DNA from: Chitinivibrionales bacterium
GTDB taxonomy: Bacteria; Fibrobacterota; Chitinivibrionia; Chitinivibrionales; WJKA01
Assembly: GCA_014728215.1 (NCBI GenBank)
Contig: WJLZ01000152.1
Location: 1 to 64,000 of the forward strand
Reading direction: 5' to 3'
DNA length: 64,000 nt
Shown: positions 44,331-53,492 of the stretch, in pieces
How the letters are laid out: every line of letters starts with the position of its first letter
How positions within the stretch are numbered: the first letter of the stretch is position 1
The notes under the pieces: model-generated
Told to the model about the DNA's origin: nothing
The model's database searches: none
What the model saw: only the letters and a program-made list of their open reading frames with translations
Translations under genes and position numbers: made by a program

Positions 44331-45002
44331 CTAAGTTTTACTTATTACCGTCCCATCTTCAATATAAATTGTTTGCGTCATACCTTGCGAAAGCCGGTCG
44401 TTATGTGTTGCCACAATAAAGGTTTGCCTGAGTTCTTTATTTGCCTTGCAAAAGAGATCCAGAAGAAGCTGACTGTTTTCTCTGTCAAGATTTCCGGTAG
44501 GTTCATCGGCAAGAACAATTGTGGGCTCATTAAACAAGGCCCGCGCAAGAGCGATTCTCTGCCGCTCCCCTCCGGAGAGTTCCGAGGGAAAATGAGTGCC
44601 CCTTCGGGACAACCCCATTATATCGAGTAATTCCTTTGCTCTGGGCATACACTCCGTTTTCGACTTACCGCAGATCAACCCGGGCATCAGCACATTTTCG
44701 ATTGCAGTAAAATCGGGCAACAAATGATGGAACTGAAAGACGAATCCGACTTCATGGCTGCGAAAGGACGCAAGTTCCCGGGGCTTCATACGGCCAAGGT
44801 CTTTGTGTGCTATCTCGACCGAGCCGGTAGTAGGCTTATCAAGTCCGCCGATTATCTGTAACAGCGTAGTTTTGCCCGCTCCCGAAATACCTACCAGCGC
44901 TACCATTCCTCCTTTTTCAATCGAAAAGGATGCGCTGCGAATAACCTCGAGCTTCCCGGCATCATCAACAAAAGATTTTGTTACATTGTCTACTTTTATC
45001 AT
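44331..45002 (-). CDS. lolD: Lipoprotein-releasing system ATP-binding protein LolD
   Basis: A 223-residue ABC ATPase with Walker A GISGAGKTTLLQ, signature LSGGERQRIALARALFN, Walker B TIVLADEPTGNLD and the H-loop in VATHNDRL. It powers extraction of lipoproteins from the inner membrane. It sits 16 bases after the permease gene, which fixes the Lol assignment over the related MacB or FtsE families. Confidence 0.92.
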   Translation of the reverse strand: MIKVDNVTKSFVDDAGKLEVIRSASFSIEKGGMVALVGISGAGKTTLLQIIGGLDKPTTGSVEIAHKDLGRMKPRELASFRSHEVGFVFQFHHLLPDFTAIENVLMPGLICGKSKTECMPRAKELLDIMGLSRRGTHFPSELSGGERQRIALARALFNEPTIVLADEPTGNLDRENSQLLLDLFCKANKELRQTFIVATHNDRLSQGMTQTIYIEDGTVISKT

Positions 45003-45018
45003 AATATTTTCTTAGTTC

Positions 45019-46257
45019 CTACTCTATCCGCAACGATTCTGCAGGAAGAATACGGGATGCTTTCCAGGCCGGATAGAGCGTTGCCAGAAAACAGATAATA
45101 TTGGCCGAAAGATATATGCTCCATATATCGATTGTGCGGATATGAATCGGAAGAGTCGTAATAAAATAAATGTCTCCTGGAAGAGGAATCAATTGGTATT
45201 TATATTGTATATATGAAAGAACCGAACCCGCCAGAACACCCAGTGTCGAGCCGATCAGACCGATTATCACGCCATTGAGCATGAAAATTTTCATGATTGT
45301 TTTTGACGTGGTTCCCATGCCCATGAGAATTCCGATTTCGCGCCGTTTTTCCATGATCATCATGACAAGAGAACAGATAATATTAAATGCGGCAACAACA
45401 ATGATAAGGGAGATAACAATGAAAATTATCAACCGCTCGAGTTTCATCCATTTAAACAGGCTCTTGTTCTGACTTTTCCAGTCAACGGATCTGTAGGGAT
45501 ACCCATCGACATGCTCGACAACACTTTCTGCAATCTTATCGGCCTGGTAAACGTTGGTGGTTTTTATCTGAATGCCTTCGACCCCTTTTGTGTCAAAGAG
45601 TTCCTGTGCCGATGCAATCGAGGTATAGACCAGGTTCAAATCGTACTCATACATACCGGTTTCAAATACGCCGGTGACCGAAAACTTTCCGGCCCGAACA
45701 CTCGACATGATATCCATTTGATCTTCAACGGCAGGAATCGTTCCCAGAATCACCTCCGACCCTGTTCTGACACCAAGCTTATTGGCAAGTCCCATTCCTA
45801 TCAGTATTCCGGGCAATACATTTCCTTCATTCGACTCCAACGAATCGAGATTCAGGTCTCCGATCACAATGGTATTTCTTAAATCGGTAACCGTTGCTTC
45901 AAGAGAATCATCGATACCCATGATAAGATTTCCCTCCTGCACGCCTTCATGCTCGATAAGGCCTTTACCGCTGATATAGGGAGACGCGGCAACGACATCG
46001 GGATGATCGAGTATTCTGGTGCGGAGCGAATCGTAATTATCGATTGGACGACTGAAATACTGAAGAATACGTGCGTCGGCAAAAATGCCGATTATCCGGT
46101 TACGAACCTCCCTTTCAAATCCGTTGGCAACACAGAGCGCCACAATAAGAACAAAGCTTCCTAAGAATACTCCTGCAGCAGAAATATAAGCTATAAAGGA
46201 AATAAATCCGTTTTTTCTTTTTCCGCGAAGATAGCGGAGTGCAATAAACCATTCCAT
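45019..46257 (-). CDS. Lipoprotein-releasing system permease (LolC/LolE type)
   Basis: A 412-residue inner-membrane protein with the family start MEWFIALRYLRGKRKNGFIS, a first membrane segment, a large periplasmic domain (about residues 50-265), then three more membrane helices (for example FIVISLIIVVAAFNIICSLV) and the conserved KRREIGILMGMG. Only one permease gene lies beside lolD, so it probably forms a homodimer like LolF. Downstream of lysS by 182 bases. Confidence 0.93.
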   Translation of the reverse strand: MEWFIALRYLRGKRKNGFISFIAYISAAGVFLGSFVLIVALCVANGFEREVRNRIIGIFADARILQYFSRPIDNYDSLRTRILDHPDVVAASPYISGKGLIEHEGVQEGNLIMGIDDSLEATVTDLRNTIVIGDLNLDSLESNEGNVLPGILIGMGLANKLGVRTGSEVILGTIPAVEDQMDIMSSVRAGKFSVTGVFETGMYEYDLNLVYTSIASAQELFDTKGVEGIQIKTTNVYQADKIAESVVEHVDGYPYRSVDWKSQNKSLFKWMKLERLIIFIVISLIIVVAAFNIICSLVMMIMEKRREIGILMGMGTTSKTIMKIFMLNGVIIGLIGSTLGVLAGSVLSYIQYKYQLIPLPGDIYFITTLPIHIRTIDIWSIYLSANIICFLATLYPAWKASRILPAESLRIE

Positions 46258-46439
46258 TCGGTTTTTTACTATTTCTTGTTGATTGTTGATTTTATCTGCT
46301 GTTTCATAACCGGTGCACCATTAGCCCGGTTTACCGGAGGCATTCTCCGGCTCAAAATAAAGAATACGTATCAACAGCCTTAAAACAGCTTTTCAATGAA
46401 AGATGCATCTTATAAAAAATAATTAATAACCGCAGCAGG

Positions 46440-47930
46440 CTACTCAGGACGGAGCAGCGGAAACAAAACAACATCACGTAATGTGTTTGCATTGGTGAGC
46501 AGGGCAACTATTCTGTCGATACCCATTCCCCACCCTGACATAGGCGGCATCCCGTATTCCATGCAGGTAAGAAAATCATCCTCACCAACCATTGCCTCGC
46601 TTTCACCCTCAGCCCGTATCTCTGCCTGTTGCTTGAAACGTTCTGCCTGATCGAGAGGATCAACCAGCTCTGAATAGGCATTCACGACTTCCCATCCATT
46701 GACCACAAGCTGAAACCGGTCGACAACCCGGGGGTTTTCATCATTCCGTCGTGCCAAAGGAGAGAGGTCGAGGGGGTGATGAATGACAAAAACCGGATCG
46801 ATGAGATCGGGACGAGACATTTTCTTATACAACTGGTCGATAATCGTACCCCGTCCCGCCTTCTTCAAATCCACTTCCTCGCTGAGATCAATCCCTTCAC
46901 TTTTGATTGCTTCTAAAAGCTTCTCTTTGTTTGGACATTCGTAGATATCGACACCGGTGTCCTGAAGGATCAGATCCCGGAAAGAAATACGGGGCCATGA
47001 TGTTTCGAAATTGATTTCCGTATCGCCGTATTTCACCACCACACTTCCATTGACTTCCATGAGAAGGTGTTTAATCAGCCGTTCGGTAAAAACCATGTTG
47101 TCTTCGTAGTTCCAATAGGCAACATAATATTCTAAAAGCGTAAAATCGGGAAGATGGGATGAATCGACTCCTTCATTACGAAATGAACGGGCAAATTCGT
47201 ATACTTTTTCGAACCCCCCTGCGATAGCACGTTTCAGATATGTTTCAGGAGCTATTCGCATATAGACATCCATATCCAGAGCATTGTAGTGAGTTACAAA
47301 AGGCGTGGCCAGCGCACCACTTGCTTTGTTCTGAAGGATCGGAGTTTCAATTTCATAAAAACCGTTATTGTTCAGGTAATTACGAATTGCAGCCACGATT
47401 TTAGTACGCTTTTTGAACCGGTGCAGCACCTCGGGTGACATGGCCATATCGAGATATCGCCGCCGGAGGCGCTGTTCGGGATCGGTAAGCCCATGGAACT
47501 TCTCGGGTAAAGGCCGCAATGATTTGGAAAGAAACTTCCACTTCAAAACATTAATCGATTTTTCACCTTTTTTCGTGGTAATCATTTCGCCTTCAATACC
47601 GATGAAATCGCCGACATCCACTAATTTTTTCAGAGGATCGAATTTTTCTCTGAGAACATCTTTCTGAGCGGCAAACTGGATCCTGCCGTGAAAGTCCTGA
47701 AGATGGCCGAAAATCAATTTGCCGAACTGACGGATCGACATGACACGACCGGCTACAAGCACAGGTTTATGGCCATCCTCGAGCGCTTTGGCGATAGCAC
47801 AGTTATGAGTTCTTTCAAAACGTTCTGCATAAGCATTATTATACAGCAGTCTTAAATCTTTGATTTTATCGATGCGGGCCTGCATCTGATCATTAATTGG
47901 TTCCTGGTTTTCCACGAATGAAAACTCCAT
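46440..47930 (-). CDS. lysS: Lysyl-tRNA synthetase, class II
   Basis: A 496-residue enzyme charging tRNA-Lys. The N-terminal OB-fold anticodon-binding domain is followed by class II motif 1 near MSPEVLHRFKKRTKIV, motif 2 in FARSFRNEGVDSSHLPDFTL, and motif 3 GWGMGIDRIVALLTN. Length is normal. It is the first gene of the long minus-strand block with lolC/E downstream; an AT-rich region with a TATAAT-like hexamer lies upstream on the minus strand. Confidence 0.97.
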   Translation of the reverse strand: MEFSFVENQEPINDQMQARIDKIKDLRLLYNNAYAERFERTHNCAIAKALEDGHKPVLVAGRVMSIRQFGKLIFGHLQDFHGRIQFAAQKDVLREKFDPLKKLVDVGDFIGIEGEMITTKKGEKSINVLKWKFLSKSLRPLPEKFHGLTDPEQRLRRRYLDMAMSPEVLHRFKKRTKIVAAIRNYLNNNGFYEIETPILQNKASGALATPFVTHYNALDMDVYMRIAPETYLKRAIAGGFEKVYEFARSFRNEGVDSSHLPDFTLLEYYVAYWNYEDNMVFTERLIKHLLMEVNGSVVVKYGDTEINFETSWPRISFRDLILQDTGVDIYECPNKEKLLEAIKSEGIDLSEEVDLKKAGRGTIIDQLYKKMSRPDLIDPVFVIHHPLDLSPLARRNDENPRVVDRFQLVVNGWEVVNAYSELVDPLDQAERFKQQAEIRAEGESEAMVGEDDFLTCMEYGMPPMSGWGMGIDRIVALLTNANTLRDVVLFPLLRPE

Positions 47931-48198
47931 ATTTTAAATTGAGAAAAACAGACACTTTATTATAAATCAAGAAAATAGTACATACTACCCCGGAAAATAA
48001 AGGATTGCGCCCAAACAGGAAATTCGAATAAAAGGGGCTCTTTACACCCGGCACCTGCAACGGCTTGACACACAGCCTTTCTCACCCCCCGCCATCAAAT
48101 GATTTCATATCCTGTCGCCACAGCCATACCTGATATATTTTCTTGGAGCGGCACAGGGCATATTATTGAGAGCTCCCTAATTAAATGCCTCTGTTCTC

Positions 48199-48302
48199 CG
48201 TCATTCCGGTCCCGATGCTACATCGGGAGAATCCAGTCTTTTGGCGACAGATGGATGCCGGATTCCCGAATCAAGTTAGAGACAGGCAAGTCCGGCATGA
48301 CG
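48199..48302. repeat. Palindromic-ended intergenic repeat element
   Basis: CGTCATTCCGG at 48199 is answered by CCGGCATGACG at 48292-48302, complementary with one mismatch. Inside is a second hairpin, CCCGATG with CATCGGG (48211-48227). The layout resembles small nonautonomous palindromic repeats with CGTCATTCC ends that are scattered through many environmental genomes. It encodes nothing recognisable. Confidence 0.65.
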
Positions 48303-48335
48303 CGCCCTTAGGTTGTTAATTAGAGAGATTTCAAT

Positions 48336-48355
48336 AGTACACTAAAGTATACTAA
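48336..48355. repeat. Tandem 10-bp direct repeat before the STAS-like gene
   Basis: AGTACACTAA is followed at once by AGTATACTAA, differing at one base, 42 bases before the start codon at 48397. The pair spans a TATACT hexamer that could be a -10 box, so it may be a regulator site. The evidence is symmetry and position only. Confidence 0.35.
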
Positions 48356-48396
48356 AAAACCAGAATCATCCATTCTACCATTACCGGGACATTCCT

Positions 48397-48729
48397 ATGC
48401 TGATAGAATCAACCTATATCCACGGGTACCAACTTCTGAAAATCAAAAAAGAACTGAATCTGAATTCCGATCTTACCGAACTCAGGCAGATCATCGAAGA
48501 GTACGTCGAAAAGGGTCCGATTAATATTGCATTGAAATTCACCGACGATTCTTATCTCTATACAAAATCCATCGCGAGCCTGGTACAGTCATTTGAAATG
48601 GTACGAGATCACGGCGGAAAAATGGCGGTGATCAATCCCAACGAGGACATTATCGAGGTGCTCAACACTGTGGGATTTACTGATCTGGTAAAAATCTGCA
48701 AAAACGAAGAAGAACTCGCCAAGGTATAA
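48397..48729 (+). CDS. STAS-like protein
   Basis: A 110-residue protein that fits a STAS / anti-anti-sigma fold: a strand-helix start, then ALKFTDDSYLYTKSIASLV and GGKMAVINPNEDIIEVLNTV, where the second matches the end of RsbV-like proteins. The usual DSSG phosphorylation motif is changed to YTKS, so phosphorylation may not occur or may use Thr or Ser nearby. The ribosome site is weak. No sigma-regulator partner is adjacent. Confidence 0.65.
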   Translation: MLIESTYIHGYQLLKIKKELNLNSDLTELRQIIEEYVEKGPINIALKFTDDSYLYTKSIASLVQSFEMVRDHGGKMAVINPNEDIIEVLNTVGFTDLVKICKNEEELAKV

Positions 48730-48731
48730 AT

Positions 48732-48804
48732 CACGGCCTGAGGGAGTCGAACCCCCAACCCTCTGGTCCGAAGCCAGATGCTCTATCCATTGAGCTAAGG
48801 CCGC
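48732..48804 (-). tRNA. tRNA-Arg, anticodon TCG
   Basis: The 73-base minus-strand sequence folds as a cloverleaf: acceptor GCGGCCT with AGGCCGT (one terminal G-U pair), D arm GCTC/GAGC, anticodon stem TCTGG/CCAGA around loop CTTCGGA with anticodon TCG, and T arm GGGGG/CCCTC around TTCGACT. The CCA end is not encoded. The 3' end is two bases from the stop of the converging STAS-like gene. Confidence 0.95.
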
Positions 48805-48866
48805 ATATTTCCTTTAAATATACTCTCCGGAGATCAGAGAAGAGAAAAAAACGGTCACACCATCAA

Positions 48867-48886
48867 TAGATAAATTATATTATCTA
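48867..48886. promoter_or_regulatory. AT-rich palindrome upstream of the flavoprotein gene
   Basis: TAGATAA (48867-48873) and TTATCTA (48880-48886) form a 7-bp dyad with a 6-base centre, overlapping a TATAAT hexamer at 48885-48890. It may be an operator or simply a cruciform-prone promoter region for the gene at 49032, which is 140 bases away. Confidence 0.3.
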
Positions 48887-49031
48887 TAATATGTAGGCTG
48901 GCTGGTATACCATAACAATCTCGGTTTTCCCGTACTGTTCCGAATCGGGGAAAGCGGTTCATAAATGCACTTTCACGGTCGATTTTTACGATAATTTGAG
49001 CAGTCCTGTTTTAACCGCGTAATTTAATTAT

Positions 49032-50216
49032 ATGCAATCCACATCTCCCACACTACGCGACCATTATGATATTGTCATTATCGGCGCCGGACCATCAGGA
49101 CTGAATGCTCTCCGGAGTATCAACCGGTCGGGAGAAAAAGTCTCCATCCTGCTGGTAGATAAATCGCTTCCCTGGGAGCGACCGATTCCGTGCGCTGAAG
49201 CTGTTGGCAGACTCGGTTTTCACGAGGCCGTCGAAATCAAAAAATCGTGGATCCGTTTTGAAGTCAGCAATGCTACATTCCACTCTCCCGACAACACGGT
49301 CATACAGTATTCCGACAAAAAAAAAGGATATGTTATCAACCGCGCACTTATGCAGCAGGATTTGTTTAATGAAGGAATCGAGCATGGAATTGATTGCAGA
49401 ACAAATATTGCCGTCACCAGAGTATCCGTGCCCGAAAACTCCCGTCGCACCATACATTTTTCAAACGGTTCTCAGACTTCCTGCTCCTGGATAATCGATG
49501 CATCAGGGCCGAACTCCAGGTTCGGAAAAGGCGAAAAAATCACCTGGAAAAATTTCGATTTGGAACCCGCCTATTTTGCCGTAGTGAAGAATGTCGATAT
49601 TCCTACCGACACCGTGCACATACAGGTAGGAAAAGCGCTTGCCCCCGGAGGTTATGCGTGGGTATTTCCACGGGAAGAAGGTATCGCAAACATCGGTGTT
49701 TTAGTGGGAAAGGCATATCGAAGCAAGATCAATATCAGGGTTCTGCTCGATACATACATACAAAACTATTTTCCCGGGGGAGAGATTATTCAACGCTTTG
49801 CCGGACCGATCCCCTGCGGGTATGAACGTTCCACACTCGCCGTTAAGGGCCTGATAAAAACCGGCGATGCCGCCAATACAATCAACCCTGTCTCACGGGC
49901 CGGCATTGTGGAAGCCATGATTTCGGGTAAGCTTGCCGGTGAGTATGCCCTGAAAATGCTTGGAGCATCAACCGAAAAGCAGATTACAAAACTCGGAAAA
50001 GAATACGAAAAAGCATGGTATGAAAAACGCGGGAAACGTCACCAGAAACTGGCAAAAGTGAAAAACTCACTGGCAAAAGTCCCGGATACCGACTACAATA
50101 GTGCCGCCCGCGCACTCAGCGATATCCCCCAGCGGGAAATGACCATGTCAAAAATATTCAAAACCAGCCTGAGTCGATTCCCCCGCCTTGTGTGGGCCAT
50201 GAGGCACCTTATGTAG
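49032..50216 (+). CDS. Geranylgeranyl-reductase-family FAD oxidoreductase
   Basis: A 394-residue flavoprotein. The FAD-binding start is YDIVIIGAGPSGLNALRSI, PCAEAVGRLGF sits where the family has a conserved Cys-containing active-site motif, VFPREEGIANIGVLVG is typical of geranylgeranyl reductase relatives, and GDAANTINPVSRAGIVEAM is the second FAD motif. Such enzymes saturate isoprenoid chains of quinones or lipids. The true substrate here is unknown. No Shine-Dalgarno site precedes the ATG. The gene stands alone on the plus strand. Confidence 0.83.
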   Translation: MQSTSPTLRDHYDIVIIGAGPSGLNALRSINRSGEKVSILLVDKSLPWERPIPCAEAVGRLGFHEAVEIKKSWIRFEVSNATFHSPDNTVIQYSDKKKGYVINRALMQQDLFNEGIEHGIDCRTNIAVTRVSVPENSRRTIHFSNGSQTSCSWIIDASGPNSRFGKGEKITWKNFDLEPAYFAVVKNVDIPTDTVHIQVGKALAPGGYAWVFPREEGIANIGVLVGKAYRSKINIRVLLDTYIQNYFPGGEIIQRFAGPIPCGYERSTLAVKGLIKTGDAANTINPVSRAGIVEAMISGKLAGEYALKMLGASTEKQITKLGKEYEKAWYEKRGKRHQKLAKVKNSLAKVPDTDYNSAARALSDIPQREMTMSKIFKTSLSRFPRLVWAMRHLM

Positions 50217-50260
50217 AGTCGAAAGTCGAAGTCTGTACTTTTACTTAACCTCAGCCTCAA

Positions 50261-51223
50261 TCAATCCGCTTCACCGGCCATCTTTTCGTAGAATTTCGCA
50301 AACTCCCATTTCGCGGGATTATCATCGGAAAGTTTCATCAGTTTCATTGCTTCGGATGGGTGGGCGTTGAGAACACCTGAAATCATATAGGGAACCGAGT
50401 AACCCCATTCAAACTCTTTGCGCAGAGGAAGGATCGTGCTGCCGATCACATCGAGTATCGGGTGGATATCGAATTTGGGATTTTTCAAAAAACCAACCAG
50501 GAGTTCGAGCGGACAGTTTCCCGCAGCTCTTCCAAGGCCATACAGGGTTCCATCGAGATAATTGGCCTCCTTGATAATCGCTTCGATAGTGTTTGCATAG
50601 GCAAGCTGCTGCTGATTGTGACAGTGAATGCCTACCTCTTTGGTCTTCAGGTACCGTTTGAACTTGTTTACCAGGTAATCGACATCTTCACTGTAGAGCG
50701 CACCGAAACTGTCGACAATATAACAGGCAACGATCTTGGTTTCTTCTTCGATCTGATGCAACGCTTCATCAAGCTCCCGCTCGAGCGCATGCGAAACCGC
50801 CATAATATTAATTGTGGCCAGATACCCCTTGTCGGTTGCATTATTCGCCAGCTTAATTGCTTTGTCAACATCTTTCACATAGGTCGCTACTCTGATCATA
50901 TCGACAGCGCTCTCTTCTTTAGGAAGGATATCTTCGGGAGAAGCTTTATGTGCATCCTGCATCACCGCAAGCTTTGTATTGTTTTTTTCAACACCTTCAA
51001 CGGCCTTCTGTACCATATCTTCGTCGCAGAAACGCCAAGGACCGTAATCACTGGGGGAGAAATGATCTTTGCTGTTTCTGTATCCTATTTCGATAATATC
51101 GACACCTGCGGCACACAGGGCTTTGTAAACATTTTTGACTGTTTGCAGTGAAAATTTGGAGTCATTCATTAAACCACCGTCGCGTATTGTGCAATCGGTC
51201 ACTTTGATCTGAGGCCTGTACAT
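50261..51223 (-). CDS. HMGL-like / DmpG-type aldolase-domain protein
   Basis: A 320-residue TIM-barrel protein. KVTDCTIRDGGLMNDSKFS gives the metal-binding Asp and RDG motif of the HMG-CoA-lyase / 4-hydroxy-2-oxovalerate aldolase superfamily, and VGIHCHNQQQLAYANT gives the two metal-ligand histidines; TLYGLGRAAGNCPLE follows. I start at the ATG at 51223 because GGAGGAA lies just upstream; eight more in-frame codons exist before it. It could be an aldolase or an acyl-transferase of the isopropylmalate synthase type lacking a regulatory domain. The natural substrate is unknown. Confidence 0.8.
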   Translation of the reverse strand: MYRPQIKVTDCTIRDGGLMNDSKFSLQTVKNVYKALCAAGVDIIEIGYRNSKDHFSPSDYGPWRFCDEDMVQKAVEGVEKNNTKLAVMQDAHKASPEDILPKEESAVDMIRVATYVKDVDKAIKLANNATDKGYLATINIMAVSHALERELDEALHQIEEETKIVACYIVDSFGALYSEDVDYLVNKFKRYLKTKEVGIHCHNQQQLAYANTIEAIIKEANYLDGTLYGLGRAAGNCPLELLVGFLKNPKFDIHPILDVIGSTILPLRKEFEWGYSVPYMISGVLNAHPSEAMKLMKLSDDNPAKWEFAKFYEKMAGEAD

Positions 51224-51391
51224 GGAACTTTCCTCCAGCGTTTGCATTAGTTTTTCTATTTCATTCGAACTTTCTAAAATATATTAACGCATCTCCCATA
51301 TTCCCATCAAAACCGACGCTTAATAGAGGATTAATCATATCTTCATTTTTCTCTTACCCTTAGCTAATCCGTTATGATATACTGAAACCAG

Positions 51392-52501
51392 ATGAAAACT
51401 GCGATTATTCACGAATGGCTGGTAACCGTGGCCGGGGCCGAAAGTGTACTCCAGTCGATTTACAATCTGTATCCCGGTGATATTTTCACGCTCTTTCACG
51501 ATCCTGAGGGCGTCAAGGATACGCTGTGGGAAAATGTTACCGTCACTACATCCATGCTCCAGCACATGCCCCTTGGAAAAAAGCATCATCGAATCTACCT
51601 CCCGCTTTTTCCCATGGCGGTTGAGCAATTCGATCTGCGGGATTACAACATCATTCTTTCATCATCCTATGCGGTATGCAAAGGCGCACTCAACTCATCC
51701 GACCAGCTCCACATCTGCTATTGTCACTCCCCCATGCGCTATGTATGGGACCTGACATTCGAATATCTCGAAACAGCCGGCCTCAACGGAGGACTGAAAA
51801 GCTTCCTGGTTCGTTTGATATTTCATTACATTCGTTTATGGGATGCCATATCGTCGAAACGAGTCAATAAATTTGTCGCCAATTCCAATTACATCGCCAA
51901 CCGGATCCGGCAATGCTACAACCGCGAAGCGACCGTGATTTATCCCCCTGTTGATATCGACCGGTTCAAACTGAGCAACCGACGGGACAACTATTTCATC
52001 ACCATTTCACGACTGGTGCCCTATAAACGGATCGATCTGATTATCCGGGCATTCAATGAACTCGACCTGCCGCTGGTTATTATCGGTGATGGGCCCTCCA
52101 AAAGTGCCCTCAAGAAGATCGCCGGTAAAAACATCACCTTCCTTGGCCATCTCCCCTCCCCGCAACTCGATGAATACCTTCGTAATGCCCGGGCCTTTGT
52201 CTTTTCGGCCGAAGAAGACTTCGGGATTGTCAACGTTGAAGCCCAGGCATCAGGCATACCGGTAATCGCCTACGGACGCGGCGGTGCACTGGAAACGGTT
52301 ATCGAAGGACAAACGGGGATTTTCTTTTATAAACAGGATTGTACAAGCATCATTACTGCAATCAAGCAGTTCCTTCAAACCGAAGACAATTTCGATCCGG
52401 CGGTAATCCGCAAAAACGCCGAGCAGTTTCCGCGCGCGCGATTCGAAAGAGAATTCAAGGAATTTGTGGATAAGGCCTGGGAGGAATTCCCGTATAAGTA
52501 G
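51392..52501 (+). CDS. Glycosyltransferase family 4
   Basis: A 369-residue GT-B enzyme. The first half carries EWLVTVAGAESVLQSIYNLY and YCHSPMRYVWDLTFEYLE, which resemble WbaZ-type mannosyltransferases. The second half has SRLVPYKRIDLIIRAFNEL and the donor-site E-x7-E stretch in FSAEEDFGIVNVEAQASG. It probably acts in O-antigen or exopolysaccharide synthesis on the cytoplasmic side. It converges with the dCMP deaminase gene, ending eight bases before it. Confidence 0.88.
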   Translation: MKTAIIHEWLVTVAGAESVLQSIYNLYPGDIFTLFHDPEGVKDTLWENVTVTTSMLQHMPLGKKHHRIYLPLFPMAVEQFDLRDYNIILSSSYAVCKGALNSSDQLHICYCHSPMRYVWDLTFEYLETAGLNGGLKSFLVRLIFHYIRLWDAISSKRVNKFVANSNYIANRIRQCYNREATVIYPPVDIDRFKLSNRRDNYFITISRLVPYKRIDLIIRAFNELDLPLVIIGDGPSKSALKKIAGKNITFLGHLPSPQLDEYLRNARAFVFSAEEDFGIVNVEAQASGIPVIAYGRGGALETVIEGQTGIFFYKQDCTSIITAIKQFLQTEDNFDPAVIRKNAEQFPRARFEREFKEFVDKAWEEFPYK

Positions 52502-52509
52502 GAAGTGTC

Positions 52510-53016
52510 TTACTGATTCTGGTAGGAAACGATCTCTTCGGACATAAAAATAACTTCCACCCCGGCCTGATCGAACAGCTCTTCAGATACCAACCCGGCA
52601 TGGTATTTCTTTTCACACACCACCCGCTCTATACCGCAGTTGATAATCATCATGGCACAGGTCCTGCAGGGGGTCATCCGGCAATAGAGGGTAGCGCCTT
52701 CAATGGAGATTCCTGTTTTTGCAGCCTGGCAGATAGCATTTTGTTCGGCGTGAATGGTCCGCATGCAGTGCTGCGTAATTCTTCCGTCCTCATGAACTAC
52801 CTTTTTCATATCATGACCGGCTTCATCGCAGTGGGGCAATCCGATCGGCGAGCCCACATAGCCGGTCACCAGAATCTGCTTGTCCCGCGCAATGACACAG
52901 CCGCTTCTTCCCCGATCACAGGTAGCCCGGGTTGCAACAGTATTGGCAATCCCCAGAAAATATTCATCCCAGGAAGGACGGACGTATTTTTCAGCTTTAC
53001 CATTCGTGGCTGCCAT
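52510..53016 (-). CDS. dCMP deaminase (ComEB-like)
   Basis: A 168-residue zinc deaminase. HAEQNAICQAAK supplies the zinc-binding His and the catalytic Glu, and TPCRTCAMMIINCGI supplies the two zinc cysteines; CDRGRSGCVI near the start is typical of the deoxycytidylate family. It makes dUMP for thymidylate synthesis. It begins 17 bases after rpiB. Confidence 0.92.
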   Translation of the reverse strand: MAATNGKAEKYVRPSWDEYFLGIANTVATRATCDRGRSGCVIARDKQILVTGYVGSPIGLPHCDEAGHDMKKVVHEDGRITQHCMRTIHAEQNAICQAAKTGISIEGATLYCRMTPCRTCAMMIINCGIERVVCEKKYHAGLVSEELFDQAGVEVIFMSEEIVSYQNQ

Positions 53017-53033
53017 TATCTAACCTCTCTGAT

Positions 53034-53492
53034 TCAACATTCGCCGGTACACGATTCAATATCTCTGATTCTTCTTTCATGACGCCCGCCTTTGAAAGCA
53101 CCATCCAGCCAGGCCTCCAGAATTTCAATTCCCTTCCTGCCCGGAGTTATTCTTCCGCCGAGTGCCAGAACATTGGAATCGTTATGGGACCGGGACAGTG
53201 TTGCCATCTCGGGCGTTAAACACAAAGCGGCCCGTACACCGGCAAATCTGTTTGCTGTTATCGATGCTCCGATTCCAGAACCGCACACAACAACTCCCCG
53301 CTCAAAAGTGCCGTCGGCCACCTTGCGGGCTACACTCGAAGTATAACACGGATAGTCATCCTCCGGATTAAAATCCTTTGCCCCCATGTCTTCAACAGAA
53401 AACCCTTTCTTCTCCAGCACTTCTTTGATCTGCTCCTTCAGATCAAATCCTCCATGATCACAGCCGATTACTATTGAACCTTTCGAAACCAC
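53034..53492 (-). CDS. rpiB: Ribose-5-phosphate isomerase B
   Basis: A 152-residue RpiB/LacAB-family isomerase of the pentose phosphate pathway. GCDHGGFDLKEQIK binds the phosphate, VVCGSGIGASITANRFAGVR holds the active-site Cys and Gly loop, and RSHNDSNVLALGGR is conserved. The start is GTG at 53492, supported by an AAGGGAA site upstream. Confidence 0.96.
   Translation of the reverse strand: MVSKGSIVIGCDHGGFDLKEQIKEVLEKKGFSVEDMGAKDFNPEDDYPCYTSSVARKVADGTFERGVVVCGSGIGASITANRFAGVRAALCLTPEMATLSRSHNDSNVLALGGRITPGRKGIEILEAWLDGAFKGGRHERRIRDIESCTGEC

Larger units (their letters stand above)
47931..48396. other. Divergent intergenic region with repeats
   Basis: A 466-base gap between lysS and the STAS-like gene. 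It holds the inverted-repeat element at 48199-48302 and the short direct repeat at 48336-48355, described separately. The part next to lysS is AT-rich and is probably its promoter region. I see no credible small protein or RNA gene in the remainder. Confidence 0.5.
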
